A stretch of 64,000 bases of DNA from a virus (IMGVR_UViG_3300036760_001167:1-64000), one strand, 5' to 3'; positions 17,837 through 26,597 are shown, counted from the first letter of the stretch. The notes: generated from the letters alone by a model not told the origin. Numbers and translations are program-made.

Positions 17837-18177
17837 CAGACTCCCTCGATCCGTTCCATCATGAGCTCGACGTGGTGCGGGCCGCTGCGGCCGTCTAGCG
17901 TGTCGGGCCCGCCGACGACGCGGTGCCTGCGGCCCTCCCACTCGACGACTGAGGTTGCGGTCACGGTCACGTCCCGGGGAAGGAACACGCGGTAGGTGGT
18001 GAAGCGTGCGTCCCGCCTCGCGTCGTCCACCTCTGTCGCGGTCGTCAGCTCCACGCGCGCGGGGCTGCTGACGCCGGTGCCATCCGAGAAGACCTCGTTC
18101 CCGCGGCGGTCCGTGCTGCCGCTCGTCGGGTTGTAGATCGTCACGGTGTGGATGAGGAGGCTCGTGAACCGCGCCAC
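17836..18177 (-). CDS. Head closure / head-tail stopper protein
   Basis: A 113-residue beta-rich protein (SLLIHTVTIYNPTSGSTDRRGNEVFSDG, then TTYRVFLPRDVTVTATSVVEWEGRRHRVVGGPD). The pattern matches SPP1 gp16-like stoppers: early 'H.V.I' strand, central 'vyLPp...v...d.i...G..y.V.g'. It follows the connector gene and precedes the gp10-like neck gene, as expected. The start is a GTG two bases from the connector stop. Confidence 0.75.
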   Translation of the reverse strand: MARFTSLLIHTVTIYNPTSGSTDRRGNEVFSDGTGVSSPARVELTTATEVDDARRDARFTTYRVFLPRDVTVTATSVVEWEGRRHRVVGGPDTLDGRSGPHHVELMMERIEGV

Positions 18178-18178
18178 G

Positions 18179-18796
18179 TTAGGGGACCCGCTTCGCCTTG
18201 TACTGCTCCAGGATCATCTTCTCGCCCTTGAGCATGACCGCGGCCAGCAGCACGGCCTCGGAGGCCGCGTTGGTGTACGCGTAGTTGCCGATCGTCTCGC
18301 CGGCCACGTCCGAGGCGAACTCGCCGCCGTCGTTGTACGCGCGGCGCGCGATGCCGAGCGTGACGAGGACGATGTCGGCCGGGACCTGGAACTCAGGGTC
18401 GCCCCCGCTCGAGGAGGTCTCGTCGCCGACGTCCCAGCCGTGGTCGTACTTCACGGCGACGTTGCCGCGGCCGAACTGCCAGACGCTGCCCCAGGTCGAG
18501 CCGCCGGACCGCTTGAAGAGCATGCCATCGCGGAGGAGCAGCGTGGACGGCTCGATGCTCGAGCCGTCGACGGACACGGTCGAGACCTTGCGGACCGGCT
18601 GCTCCGGCAGGAGGAGCGAGTCCTTGCCCCTGCCGTCGAGCTCCACCTCGTCGTCCGCGTGGAACGTGATCTCCTGCCCGAGGAACTTCCGGACTGAGGC
18701 CATCGCCGCGTTCAGCGAGAGCGTCGCGAGGTCGTCGTCGACCAGCGTCTCCATGAAGATCTCGAGCTCGTCCTGCGTCACGTACGGTTCCGGCAT
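18179..18796 (-). CDS. Head-tail connector/adaptor protein
   Basis: A 205-residue protein with a GAGGAG site before its ATG. The N-terminal helical part (EPYVTQDELEIFMETLVDDD, SVRKFLGQ) is followed by a beta part (LLLPEQPVRKVSTVSVDG, WQFGRGNVAVKYDHGW) and a C-terminal helical part. This is the usual plan of gp15/gp6-like adaptors that dock on the portal ring. It starts the connector-tail series, with a TAAGAT element upstream. Confidence 0.8.
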   Translation of the reverse strand: MPEPYVTQDELEIFMETLVDDDLATLSLNAAMASVRKFLGQEITFHADDEVELDGRGKDSLLLPEQPVRKVSTVSVDGSSIEPSTLLLRDGMLFKRSGGSTWGSVWQFGRGNVAVKYDHGWDVGDETSSSGGDPEFQVPADIVLVTLGIARRAYNDGGEFASDVAGETIGNYAYTNAASEAVLLAAVMLKGEKMILEQYKAKRVP

Positions 18797-18822
18797 CCTG
18801 GGCTCCTCGTGCTCCTAGCTGC

Positions 18823-18828
18823 ATCTTA
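18823..18828 (-). promoter_or_regulatory. -10 element (TAAGAT) before connector/tail operon
   Basis: GGTAAGATGC lies on the minus strand about 27 bases upstream of the connector ATG. It has the same core as the elements at 26598, 30982, 33846, 46487, 52042 and 63646. No -35 resembling TTGACA is visible. Confidence 0.5.
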
Positions 18829-18882
18829 CCCCAGGAGGCCCCTGCGCCCGGAACGGGCGCCGGTGCCGGGTTGCCGCCGCCG

Positions 18883-18912
18883 AGCACGAAACGGGCCCAC
18901 GGAGGCCGTGGG
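18883..18912 (-). terminator. Hairpin element behind glycan island
   Basis: CCCACGG/CCGTGGG form a 7-bp stem with a 3-base loop. On the minus strand it is followed by CCCGTTTCGTG, so it could terminate transcription of the glycosyltransferase island. The same 30-base sequence occurs in the opposite orientation at 60907-60936. Confidence 0.6.
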
Positions 18913-18928
18913 AGGCCGCGCGGGCCCC

Positions 18929-20524
18929 TCAGATCTGGATGCGCTCCCTGGCCTTCTTGGCCCTGTGGACCGGCGCGATCGGCGCGGCCTCTCCGCCTAG
19001 CGGGTGCTGCGCGCACAGCTCGAGCATCTGCGCGCGGTTGATCGCGCTCCGGTAGACCGAGTTCAGCGCGCGGTTGGCGGAGCTCGCGCTCTCGCCCTCC
19101 CACACCCTGCCGCCGCGCGACGGCCTCGGGTGGTAGAGCGTGACGACGTCGTGGCCGGTCCTGAGCAGCCGCGCGTTCCCGAGCACCCTCGCGCAGGCGA
19201 CCGCGAAGCAGACGTCCTCGTGGCCCCAGCCGCGGAACCTCGGGTCCATCCCGCAGACGAGCTCGAACGACTCCCGCCTGATGACGACGAGCGTCGCCGC
19301 GGTCCGCTGGCCGGGGCTGGAGAAGGCCCGGCGCCTGACCTCGGGCGACAGGTCGAAGTCCGCGTCGGGCGGGCCGTCGGTCATCAGGTTGGAGTCCGCC
19401 TCGGTGAGCCGGACGACCTTCCGCCACGGGACCACGAGCCGCCCCGTCTCCGCCGCCTCGCCGCCCGCGGCGAGGAGCGCGCCGGTGTCCATCCAGCAGT
19501 CCGCGTCCGCGATCACCAGGATGTCCCGCGTCGACCTGAGGAACGCGTCGTTGACCGCCGTCGTCTTCGAGAACGGGACGCCGCCCGAGTCGGCGCCGAC
19601 CACGATCTCGGCCTCCGGGAACTTCAGCGCCCACCGCTCGCGCAGCCACGACCACGCGACCAGCCTGTGGTCGCTGCCCGTCTCCGCGCGGAACGGGACC
19701 AGGATCGACACGCGGTCCGGCGCGACTGGCGCGGGCGGCACGCGCGCGGCGGCCGGCTTGGCCCTGGACGTGACCCTCGCCTCCCGCGCCTCCCTGAGCT
19801 TCTGCCTGCGCTGCTCGGTCAGGGCCCTGCCCGTCACCTTCTCCCGCTCACGGGCGGCCTTGGCCCGCCAGGCCGCGTCGTCGGCCGCGCGCCGCTCCGC
19901 GGGCTTCCACCCCGCGTTCCAGTGGTGGACCGCGAACGACTCGGCGGGGTAGGGCCCGCCGAGGAGCTCCATCTCCTTGTAGTGGACCGGGAAGAAGGAG
20001 ATCGGGCGGAGCCTGCGCACGTCCGGGCGGTGGCGCCACTGCGCGGTGACGAAGCCAGGGCCGGTCAGCGAGGGCGGGCCGCCCTTGTTCCCGGGCGGGC
20101 CCTCGAACGACGCGACGCTCTCGACAAGGGCGACCGCCGCGGGGTGCCCCGGCGGGGACGCGATCACCGCCGGGTCGAGCTCCCAGTCGTCCTCCCACGC
20201 GATGAACGGGCGGGGGTCTGCCATCAGCTCGTCGAACGCGCGGAGCGGCTCGACGTCCGCGTCGAGGTAGACCCCGCCGTACTTCGCCAGGATCTCGTAC
20301 CGCAGGACGTCGGACCGGGTCGCGTACGAGGAGACTCCCTCGGCCTCCAGCGTCGCCGCGTCGAACATCTCGCGGTTCTTGATCCACCCCAGCTCGCCGG
20401 AGTCCGCCCACGTGCGGAACTCCCAGCCCCGCGGGTGGAGCTCGCGCAGCTTGGCCCAGAACTCCTCGAACTTCTCGGGCACCGGCTCGTCGAGCCAGAT
20501 CCGGTGGAAGACGCGCGGGATCAC
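18929..20524 (-). CDS. Two-domain glycosyltransferase (GT32-like plus GT2/GT27-like)
   Basis: About 531 residues, with a GTG start at 20524 overlapping the previous stop (GTGA). Residues 1-240 match the DXD-containing 'Gly_transf_sug'/OCH1-like family: IPRVFHRIWLDEPVPEKF at the start, ATRSDVLRYEILAKYGGVYLDADVEPL with the DXD at residues 88-90, and AVHHWNAGW. A charged linker follows. Residues about 290-500 are a second GT-A domain (VSILVPFRAETGSDHR, DILVIADADCWMD, GWGHEDVCFAVACAR). This would add two sugars to one acceptor. The context between capsid and connector genes suggests capsid or tail glycosylation. Confidence 0.8.
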   Translation of the reverse strand: MIPRVFHRIWLDEPVPEKFEEFWAKLRELHPRGWEFRTWADSGELGWIKNREMFDAATLEAEGVSSYATRSDVLRYEILAKYGGVYLDADVEPLRAFDELMADPRPFIAWEDDWELDPAVIASPPGHPAAVALVESVASFEGPPGNKGGPPSLTGPGFVTAQWRHRPDVRRLRPISFFPVHYKEMELLGGPYPAESFAVHHWNAGWKPAERRAADDAAWRAKAAREREKVTGRALTEQRRQKLREAREARVTSRAKPAAARVPPAPVAPDRVSILVPFRAETGSDHRLVAWSWLRERWALKFPEAEIVVGADSGGVPFSKTTAVNDAFLRSTRDILVIADADCWMDTGALLAAGGEAAETGRLVVPWRKVVRLTEADSNLMTDGPPDADFDLSPEVRRRAFSSPGQRTAATLVVIRRESFELVCGMDPRFRGWGHEDVCFAVACARVLGNARLLRTGHDVVTLYHPRPSRGGRVWEGESASSANRALNSVYRSAINRAQMLELCAQHPLGGEAAPIAPVHRAKKARERIQI

Positions 20525-21114
20525 AGCTCCCACAGCCCCAGCACCTTCGTCGCGGGCGGCGGCTGCTCGCGGTCGCCTGTCCGCCCGTCGGGGATCGTCT
20601 CGAGCGGCGGGCCGAGCGAGAACGGCTCGGCCGACAGGTCCGGGCAGTAGGTGTCGCCGATCGCCACGTCGACGTTCGCGCCCTCCAGGTACGTCGACGC
20701 CAGGAGCCACCGCGCGCCGGTGTCGCGGAACGTCGCGAGGCACCTGGCGCAGTCGCCCAGGGGGAGGTGCTGCATCGCGTCGCGCGTCAGGACCAGGTCT
20801 GCGCGCGGGAGCACTGGCATCCCGGTCCGCAGGTCGCCGAGCAGGTACGCGCGGTCCGGGTGCGCGTCGCGCGCCGCCTTGAGGGCCGACGGTGACCCGT
20901 CGACGCCCACGTAGCCCGGCAGCTCCGGCACCCAGAACCCCTCGCCGCAGCCCGCGTCGAGGACGCGCCTGACCGCGGGCCTGAGCCGGCCGACCAGCTC
21001 GGCGACGGCGGGCGCGACGAGCTCGGTGGCCCAGAGCGTCGAGCCGGGGCCCGAGCGCGTCTCGGTCCCGTTCCACCAGTTCCGCTCGTAGATCCTCTCG
21101 AACTCCGGGATCAC
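20521..21114 (-). CDS. SAM-dependent methyltransferase (class I)
   Basis: A 197-residue protein with a GTG start overlapping the preceding stop. Motif I is VLDAGCGEGFW (around residues 52-62), followed by YVGVDGSPSAL with the acidic residue of motif II and LVLTRDAMQHLPLGD as motif IV/post-motif. The fold is complete for a small class I methyltransferase. Its substrate is not visible. It lies in the glycan island between two glycosyltransferases, so methylation of a sugar is the simplest inference. Confidence 0.8.
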   Translation of the reverse strand: MIPEFERIYERNWWNGTETRSGPGSTLWATELVAPAVAELVGRLRPAVRRVLDAGCGEGFWVPELPGYVGVDGSPSALKAARDAHPDRAYLLGDLRTGMPVLPRADLVLTRDAMQHLPLGDCARCLATFRDTGARWLLASTYLEGANVDVAIGDTYCPDLSAEPFSLGPPLETIPDGRTGDREQPPPATKVLGLWEL

Positions 21115-21710
21115 GCGCGCCTCCTCGCCGTCCAGAGCGTCTCGGCGAGCGGCGCGGCCTCCCACTCGCCGGTGGGCAGGATGTGCCGGCCGACGACGCG
21201 CGCGGTGTCCGGGAACCCGTGGCTGTAGTCGTGGAGCGCGAGCCACCCGCCCGGCGCGATGTGCGGGGACCAGAGCGTGAAGTCCTCGAGGATGCTGTCG
21301 TACTCGTGGACCGCGTCGACGAAGAGCAGGCCGACCGGCCGCCCGTCCCACGCCGCTGCGGCCTCCGCGGAGGTGGCGCGGACCGGGACGACCCTGTCCT
21401 CGACGCCGCACGCGCGGACGTTCTCGGTGAACTTCGCGAGCCACGCGTCGCCCGTCTTCAGGTCCCACGGGTCGTCGGTCCCCTCGCGGCCCGGCCGCGG
21501 GCCGAGCCAGGGGTCGACGCAGGTCACGCGCACGCCCGCCGCCACCGAGGCGGCCATCCAGCAGGACGACCTCCCCAGGTACGAGCCCACCTCGACGATC
21601 TCCTGCCCCGGCGGGACCCCCGCCGCGAGCTCGGCCAGGCGTGCGCCCTCGCGCTCGGAGAACCAGCCGCCGATGCCGCGGATCACCTCGAGCGTCGCGG
21701 GCGCGATCAC
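21111..21710 (-). CDS. SAM-dependent methyltransferase (Methyltransf_24-like)
   Basis: A 199-residue protein with a GTG start at 21710 preceded by AAGGAGG and overlapping the previous stop. IVEVGSYLGRSSCWMA is motif I, VTCVDPWLG is motif II, and VGLLFVDAVHEYDSILEDF followed by HIAPGGWLALHDY is the characteristic end of the sugar O-methyltransferase-like family. The pairing with a second methyltransferase and glycosyltransferases supports modification of a phage-made glycan. Confidence 0.8.
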   Translation of the reverse strand: MIAPATLEVIRGIGGWFSEREGARLAELAAGVPPGQEIVEVGSYLGRSSCWMAASVAAGVRVTCVDPWLGPRPGREGTDDPWDLKTGDAWLAKFTENVRACGVEDRVVPVRATSAEAAAAWDGRPVGLLFVDAVHEYDSILEDFTLWSPHIAPGGWLALHDYSHGFPDTARVVGRHILPTGEWEAAPLAETLWTARRRA

Positions 21711-22444
21711 TTCTCCTCCTTGACGTCGTACCCGCGCAGCCAGGTCCTCGCCATCGAGCGGACCTTGAAGTAGCCGCAGTCCCGCCAGCGGACGCGCTTC
21801 CCCAGGAGCGCGGCCGCGATCATCACGTGCGCCCTGTCGGTGCGGACTTCCTCGGCCCCGGCGATCGCGCCGAGCCACTCCTCGAGCGAGCTCCTGGTCA
21901 GGGAGATGTCGTCGTTGCCGTCCGGGACCCACCCGCGCGCCGACTCGTGGTCCGTGCGGTACGCGAGGAGCGTGCCGCTCCCGGAGCGCTGGTACTGGGA
22001 CAGGTCGGTGAAGAACGACGGGCAGTGCGCCAGCGTGGACCTCGGCACCCGCCGCGCGGACTCCTCCTCTCGCGAGAACAGCCGCGCCTTCGTGAGCTTG
22101 AGGGAGTGCCTGGTCCTGGCGTCGGTCGTGTCGAAGGACGAGGGGAACACGACGGCCCGCGCGAAGCCGTGCGCGCTCGCCATGACCTCCGGCGAGTGCG
22201 CCCAGTACCTGCACCAGCCGCCGCCGCCTCCCAGCAGGAGCAGGTCCCCGCGCAGCGTCCTGACGCTCTCGGCGCCGTCGACGTGGACGAAGCTGTAGGG
22301 GATGCCGGCCCCGCCGAGCAGCGCGCGGGTCCCGGCCTCGATCAGGTCGTCGCCGCGGTTCCCCTCGTACCGGAGGAAGGTCACGTCCGCGCCGCGGACC
22401 GCTCCGAGCAGGAGCTCCCTCGACTCCTCGAGCGTCGGCGGCAT
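21707..22444 (-). CDS. Polysaccharide pyruvyltransferase-like protein
   Basis: A 245-residue protein. The start ATG overlaps the preceding stop by one base. YEGNRGDDLIEAGTRALL near residues 25-42 and LLLLGGGGGWCRYW near residues 70-83 are the hallmarks of the polysaccharide pyruvyltransferase family (an N-x-GD motif and a Gly-rich loop). The enzyme would add a pyruvate ketal to a sugar. The family also includes inactive or alternative members, so the reaction is an inference from the family and the neighbouring glycosyltransferases. Confidence 0.75.
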   Translation of the reverse strand: MPPTLEESRELLLGAVRGADVTFLRYEGNRGDDLIEAGTRALLGGAGIPYSFVHVDGAESVRTLRGDLLLLGGGGGWCRYWAHSPEVMASAHGFARAVVFPSSFDTTDARTRHSLKLTKARLFSREEESARRVPRSTLAHCPSFFTDLSQYQRSGSGTLLAYRTDHESARGWVPDGNDDISLTRSSLEEWLGAIAGAEEVRTDRAHVMIAAALLGKRVRWRDCGYFKVRSMARTWLRGYDVKEEK

Positions 22445-23118
22445 CAGAAGACGGCCTTCGCGTTCACGAGGCCCTTGTTCGCGGCCCACGCGTCGATGAG
22501 GTCCTTGTTCGCGACAAGCGCCTCGCCGTACAGCTTGTCCGACTGGCGCTTCACCTTGCCGGAGAACGGCTGGTGCCAGAGGTGCCACGCCTGGCCCGGC
22601 AGCCTGTCCCACGGGCCCGCGCGCAGGAGGCTCAGGTTCAGGGCGGAGTCCTCGCGGCCCCACTCGACGTATCGCTCGTCGAAGCCGCCCACCGACTCCC
22701 ACGCGTCGCGCGTCAAGACGAGCAGCCCGCCGCCCGCCCACTGCGGGCCGAAGTGGTGCGGCTCGAGCGCCGCCTGCCCGCGCGTGACCAGCGCGACGGT
22801 GCCGTCCTTCGTCAGCATCCAGCGCTCGTCGTGCGGCCTCGCGGCGCCGCCGGTGTCGAGGACCCACGCGACCGCGCGCCTGACGGCGCCGGGGTCCGGG
22901 ATCGTGTCGGAGTCCGAGACGAGCGCGACGTCCCACCTGCCGGCGGCGGCCGCGGCGGCGTTCACCGCACGCCCTCGCGCCCACGGGCCCTCCGAGTCGC
23001 CCAGGAAGATCGGGTATCCCAGCCCCTCGAGCGACGGCAGCGCCATGTCCCAGCACCACTCCCGCCGGTCGTCGCCGGACCGCCACGGGACCAGCGTCAC
23101 CACCCTCGTCTTGGGCAC
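22444..23118 (-). CDS. Family 2-like glycosyltransferase
   Basis: A 224-residue GT-A type enzyme: VVTLVPWRSGD at the N-terminus, VALVSDSDTIPD as the metal-binding DxD region, then AGGGLLVLTRDAWESVGGFDERYVEWGREDSALN, which is the acceptor/base region of GT2/GT27-like enzymes. The GTG start has a CGGAGG site upstream. It is the first gene of the island and lies behind the strong hairpin that follows the capsid gene. A TAGAGT -10-like element lies just upstream. Confidence 0.8.
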   Translation of the reverse strand: MPKTRVVTLVPWRSGDDRREWCWDMALPSLEGLGYPIFLGDSEGPWARGRAVNAAAAAAGRWDVALVSDSDTIPDPGAVRRAVAWVLDTGGAARPHDERWMLTKDGTVALVTRGQAALEPHHFGPQWAGGGLLVLTRDAWESVGGFDERYVEWGREDSALNLSLLRAGPWDRLPGQAWHLWHQPFSGKVKRQSDKLYGEALVANKDLIDAWAANKGLVNAKAVF

Positions 23119-23137
23119 GAACCACCTCCGCCGAATA

Positions 23138-23143
23138 ACTCTA
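23138..23143 (-). promoter_or_regulatory. Possible -10 element (TAGAGT) for glycan island
   Basis: TAGAGT is read on the minus strand immediately downstream of the capsid terminator hairpin and about 20 bases before the first glycosyltransferase start. It would allow the island to be transcribed independently of the capsid gene. Confidence 0.35.
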
Positions 23144-23151
23144 GCACGCGG

Positions 23152-23179
23152 AAGGGACCGGCCCTGAGGCCGGTCCCTT
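23152..23179 (-). terminator. Strong hairpin behind the capsid gene
   Basis: AAGGGACCGGCC and GGCCGGTCCCTT form a perfect 12-bp stem with a 4-base loop, 35 bases after the capsid stop. No long T-run follows. It is the most stable simple hairpin in the head operon and probably terminates or protects the capsid transcript. Confidence 0.8.
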
Positions 23180-23213
23180 CACCGCTGCGGTGCGGACTTT
23201 CCGGTGACTGCGC

Positions 23214-24422
23214 TTACGCGCTGACCACCGACACCTGCACGAACGCCGCCGGGCGGTAGACCGCGAGCGCGAGGCGCTCCTCGGCCCTGATCGCCGTCAG
23301 GTTCTTGCGGAAGTAGTCCGCGTGCGAGTTGCTGGCCTCGACCGTCAGGCCGCCCTTGCGCCAGACCGTCGCGCCCGTGCTGAACGCGCCGACGATCGGC
23401 GTGCCCGGGGCCACTGCGGTCGTCACGACCGAGCGGAGTCCCCACGGGTTCCTGGACGCGGCCGCGTACGGCCCGCCCGAGAAGTACCCGCCGTCGCCGC
23501 CGACCGACTTCGTGACCGCCATGGTCCAGAAGTCGACCGGGTTGATCAGCAGCGCGTCCGGCTCGAGGCCGCCGTCGACCTGGCAGGACATGATGCCAGC
23601 GGCGATCGCGTCGAACATGTTGTCGCCCTCGATGTCGCTGTTGTCCGCCGAGCCGATGCCGGCCGCGATGAGCTCCGCGACCAGCTTGGTCTCCTCGGCC
23701 TGCTTCACGAACAGACCGAGGCGGCCGTTGATGTAGCTCGCGATCGCGGGCTCATCCTCGATCATCTCGTCCGAGACGGGGAGGAAGGTCGCGAGCTTCT
23801 CGATCGCGACGCTCTCCTTCTCGAAGTCGAGGAACGAGGCCGGCTTCTCGTCTCCCTCGGACACGAGGCCCGCGGAGTTGTCCGTGCTGATCTCGCGCAG
23901 GTACACGATGGTGTTCTGCGTCGCCGTGCCGCTGCCGAACAGGTCGGCCACGTACAGCTTCTGCTCCACCGGCGTCTGCACGCCGGGCAGGACCTGGTTG
24001 CTCAGGCGGTCTGCCCCGTCGGCCTCGAAGACGCCGCCGGTCTCGAAGACCGGGCTGTCCTTCTTGCCGACCTCGATCGCTCCGGTCGTCCACCTGCCGG
24101 CCATGCCCGACGCCTTGAGCGCCTGGTACGCGTCCGACTTGGTGAACTGCTCGCCGATCGTCTTCGCCTTGCGGTCGCCCTCGTGCGTCTCCACGACCTG
24201 GACCTGGCCGAGCGCGTCGATGGAAGCCTGCAGCTTCTCGTTCGCCTCGAGCTCCTCGGCGCGAGCCTTCAGGCCCGTCGCCTCGCCCAGTGCCGCCTCG
24301 ACGCGGGCCCTCTCGTCGTCCGACATGGTCCGGTTCTCGTCGTCGGCCTTCTGGCTGATCGCCCTGGCCTCCGCGAGCTTGCGGTCCACCTCGGCCTTGA
24401 GGTAGTCCTTCGCCGTCTTCAT
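23214..24422 (-). CDS. HK97-fold major capsid protein
   Basis: About 402 residues. The ATG at 24422 (MKTAKDYLKAEVDRKL) has AAGGTGA nine bases upstream, so it is preferred over the GTG/ATG codons at 24434-24426. Residues 1-75 are a charged coiled-coil delta-domain, probably removed by the prohead protease. The remainder is the HK97 core: a likely E-loop (TIVYLREISTDNSAGLVSEGDEK), FLPVSDEMIEDEPAIASYI, LLINPVDFWTM and the C-terminal IVGAFSTGATVWRKGG and LTAIRAEERLALAVYRPAAFV. It follows portal and protease as expected. A shorter homologue is encoded at 50027-50680. Confidence 0.93.
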   Translation of the reverse strand: MKTAKDYLKAEVDRKLAEARAISQKADDENRTMSDDERARVEAALGEATGLKARAEELEANEKLQASIDALGQVQVVETHEGDRKAKTIGEQFTKSDAYQALKASGMAGRWTTGAIEVGKKDSPVFETGGVFEADGADRLSNQVLPGVQTPVEQKLYVADLFGSGTATQNTIVYLREISTDNSAGLVSEGDEKPASFLDFEKESVAIEKLATFLPVSDEMIEDEPAIASYINGRLGLFVKQAEETKLVAELIAAGIGSADNSDIEGDNMFDAIAAGIMSCQVDGGLEPDALLINPVDFWTMAVTKSVGGDGGYFSGGPYAAASRNPWGLRSVVTTAVAPGTPIVGAFSTGATVWRKGGLTVEASNSHADYFRKNLTAIRAEERLALAVYRPAAFVQVSVVSA

Positions 24423-24576
24423 GTGCATCATCACCTTGGCGCTTGCGCGCCGCTCGCGGCTCGCCCTTCCGGCGGCTGGCAGCGGCGGGGTCCTCAGCCC
24501 TTGGCGCTCGCGCGCTCCTCAGGCCTTGCGCCCGTCGGCGTCACCGTCTCGCGGGTGTGCCGTGTCGTACGTGACC

Positions 24577-24582
24577 ATCGTA
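24577..24582 (-). promoter_or_regulatory. Possible -10 element (TACGAT) before capsid gene
   Basis: TACGAT is read on the minus strand in the gap of about 190 bases between the protease stop and the capsid start. The rest of the gap holds no gene. The leader would be about 150 bases long and GC-rich. Confidence 0.4.
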
Positions 24583-24614
24583 CCATGCCCTTGGTCGGGC
24601 ACGGCCCGGCGGCC

Positions 24615-26564
24615 TTACTGCTGCTCCAGCAGAAGCAGCCTCGTCCTCAGCTCCTGGTCGCGCGTGACGCTCGACGGCGGCGGGGTCGGGTCGAGCGGGC
24701 TGACGTCGGCCGCGGCCGCGTTGATCTCCGCGACGCGGATCTCGAGCTGCGTCTTCTCGCTCGAGACGCGCGCCTTGCCCGGCACGGGCTCGGAGGCCAC
24801 CGACGCGAGCACCTCGCGCAGCGCCGTCACGGCGCCGTCGATCGCGTCGACGGCGGCCTTGATACCGCTCTCGTTCTTGGAGCTCAGCGTCCTGCCCGCC
24901 TTGGCGAGCACGCCGTCCGCGATCCTCAGCGCCTCGATGCGCGCCGTGAGCTCGGACTTCTCGGCCTGCGCCTTCGCGGCGTTGATCGCGTCCTCGTGCT
25001 TCTGGAGGTGGGCCTTGGCCTCGGCCGAGTTCGTCAGGCCCTGGACCTGGTCGAACCTGCCGAGCGCCGCGCTCACGCCCTTGACGTTGGCCGGGCCGCC
25101 CTGCGTCGCGTGGTGCGGCAGCGCCCACGCGGCCTCCGTGGCCGCGTCGCCGTCGCGCTTGCCCGCGCAGATCGACGCGAACGCCGCCGCCGGGTCGCTG
25201 GAGGCGAGCGCCGCGGCCATCGCGGCCGGCCCGTCCCAGGCGCCCTCGTCGAACGAGCCCATGTCGCCCGCGGCCTTCGCCTCGTCCTTCGCCGGGCCGT
25301 TGGTGACGCCCGCGTGCGAGTGGCCGGAGTAGCCGGTCGCCTCGTGGATCCGCATGTGCTCTGGCCCGAGGAACCCGTCCGCCGTCGCGTCGACCTTGGC
25401 CGCGTCCTTCCCGTGCCCGTCCGGCGTCGCCGCCTTCAGGTGAGAGCGCATGCCCGCCGCGTCGCCCGGCATCGGCATGTCCGCCGCCGCGCCGTCGCCG
25501 GCGTCGCCGGCGTCGGCCGCGTCACCGGCGTCGGCCGCCTTGGACTTCGCCTCGTGGTCGTGCTCCGCGGCGTCGCCCTCGTGGGACTCGCCGTGCTTCG
25601 CCTTCAGCTCCTCCGCCGTCAGCGCGAGGACGTCCTCCTCGGCCTTGGCGTGGCCCTCCGGCGCGGCGGCCTGCAGGTGCTCGCGCAGCACCGCGGCCGT
25701 GGGCTCGGGCGCCTCGTCGGCGGCCTTCTGGCGCTCGACCTTCGCGGCCTTGGCCGTGACCTGCACCTCGACCGACGCCGGAGCTGGAGCCCCGAGCGTC
25801 ACGGCGCCGTCGGCGCCGACGCTGTAGGGGATCTCGAAGTACTCGTCGTCCTTCGCGTCCTGCTCGACCGAGACCAGCACGTGGTCGCCGAACGTGGCGG
25901 CGACGCAGACGTACGGGCCCCATCCCTGCGCGTTCGGGTCGCGCGGGTAGGTGGCGTCGCCCCACACCTGCACGGCCTCGCGGATCGCGTTGCGCCTCTC
26001 CTCGTCCGAGCCGGCGATCGCGGCGTACACGTCCTTCTGGCCGTTCGTCATCCTTGCCGCCTCCTCGAGCGCCCGCTTCACGCCGATGAGCTGCGTGTCG
26101 GGGTTCGCGCCCTTCAGGGTCGGGCCCGCCTCGATGAGGTCGAGCGTGACCAGGTCGTTCGCGCCGTCCTTCGCCTTGCGCTCCGTCACGACGTCGTACG
26201 CGAAGCTGAACTCCTTGACCAGCCGCTGCCGCATCAGGTTGTGGACCTGCGCGGCGAAGGGGTTGGTCAGGTCGATCTTGCCCTTGACGAGCAGGCCGGC
26301 CTTCGTCTCCGTCAGGTCGGCCGGGTCGGCGCTGCCGATGATCGCGTGCGGGTTGCCCCAGTCATGCGACCAGATGATGGGGAACGGGTCGCCGCCCGCG
26401 CGCCACACCTCGAGGGACTTGGTGAACGCGCCGGGAAGCACGCGGTCCTGCTGGAGGTCGACGTTCCCGAAGACGCTGACCAGCGCCTCGAATTCGCCGA
26501 TCGTGCCGTCCGCCGAGACCGGCCCTGCCTTGTACTCGGCGACGTAGGTCTTCTGCAGCCGCAT
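24615..26564 (-). CDS. HK97-family prohead protease with long C-terminal extension
   Basis: A 649-residue protein. Residues 1-150 are a classic U35/HK97 prohead protease: VSVFGNVDLQQDRVLPGAF, then IIWSHDWGNPHAIIG with the catalytic His at residue 67, and KEFSFAYDV with the catalytic Ser at residue 120. Family members are usually about 180-250 residues, so about 400 extra residues follow. The extension is Ala/Glu/Asp/His-rich with two related blocks (LREHLQAAAPEGHAK and MRSHLKAATPDGHGK), then a helical region ending in LRTRLLLLEQQ. It may act as internal scaffold. Position between portal and capsid is standard. Confidence 0.9.
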   Translation of the reverse strand: MRLQKTYVAEYKAGPVSADGTIGEFEALVSVFGNVDLQQDRVLPGAFTKSLEVWRAGGDPFPIIWSHDWGNPHAIIGSADPADLTETKAGLLVKGKIDLTNPFAAQVHNLMRQRLVKEFSFAYDVVTERKAKDGANDLVTLDLIEAGPTLKGANPDTQLIGVKRALEEAARMTNGQKDVYAAIAGSDEERRNAIREAVQVWGDATYPRDPNAQGWGPYVCVAATFGDHVLVSVEQDAKDDEYFEIPYSVGADGAVTLGAPAPASVEVQVTAKAAKVERQKAADEAPEPTAAVLREHLQAAAPEGHAKAEEDVLALTAEELKAKHGESHEGDAAEHDHEAKSKAADAGDAADAGDAGDGAAADMPMPGDAAGMRSHLKAATPDGHGKDAAKVDATADGFLGPEHMRIHEATGYSGHSHAGVTNGPAKDEAKAAGDMGSFDEGAWDGPAAMAAALASSDPAAAFASICAGKRDGDAATEAAWALPHHATQGGPANVKGVSAALGRFDQVQGLTNSAEAKAHLQKHEDAINAAKAQAEKSELTARIEALRIADGVLAKAGRTLSSKNESGIKAAVDAIDGAVTALREVLASVASEPVPGKARVSSEKTQLEIRVAEINAAAADVSPLDPTPPPSSVTRDQELRTRLLLLEQQ

Positions 26565-26597
26565 AGCTGATCTCCCCTTGGGTTCAGGTCTGCCCTC

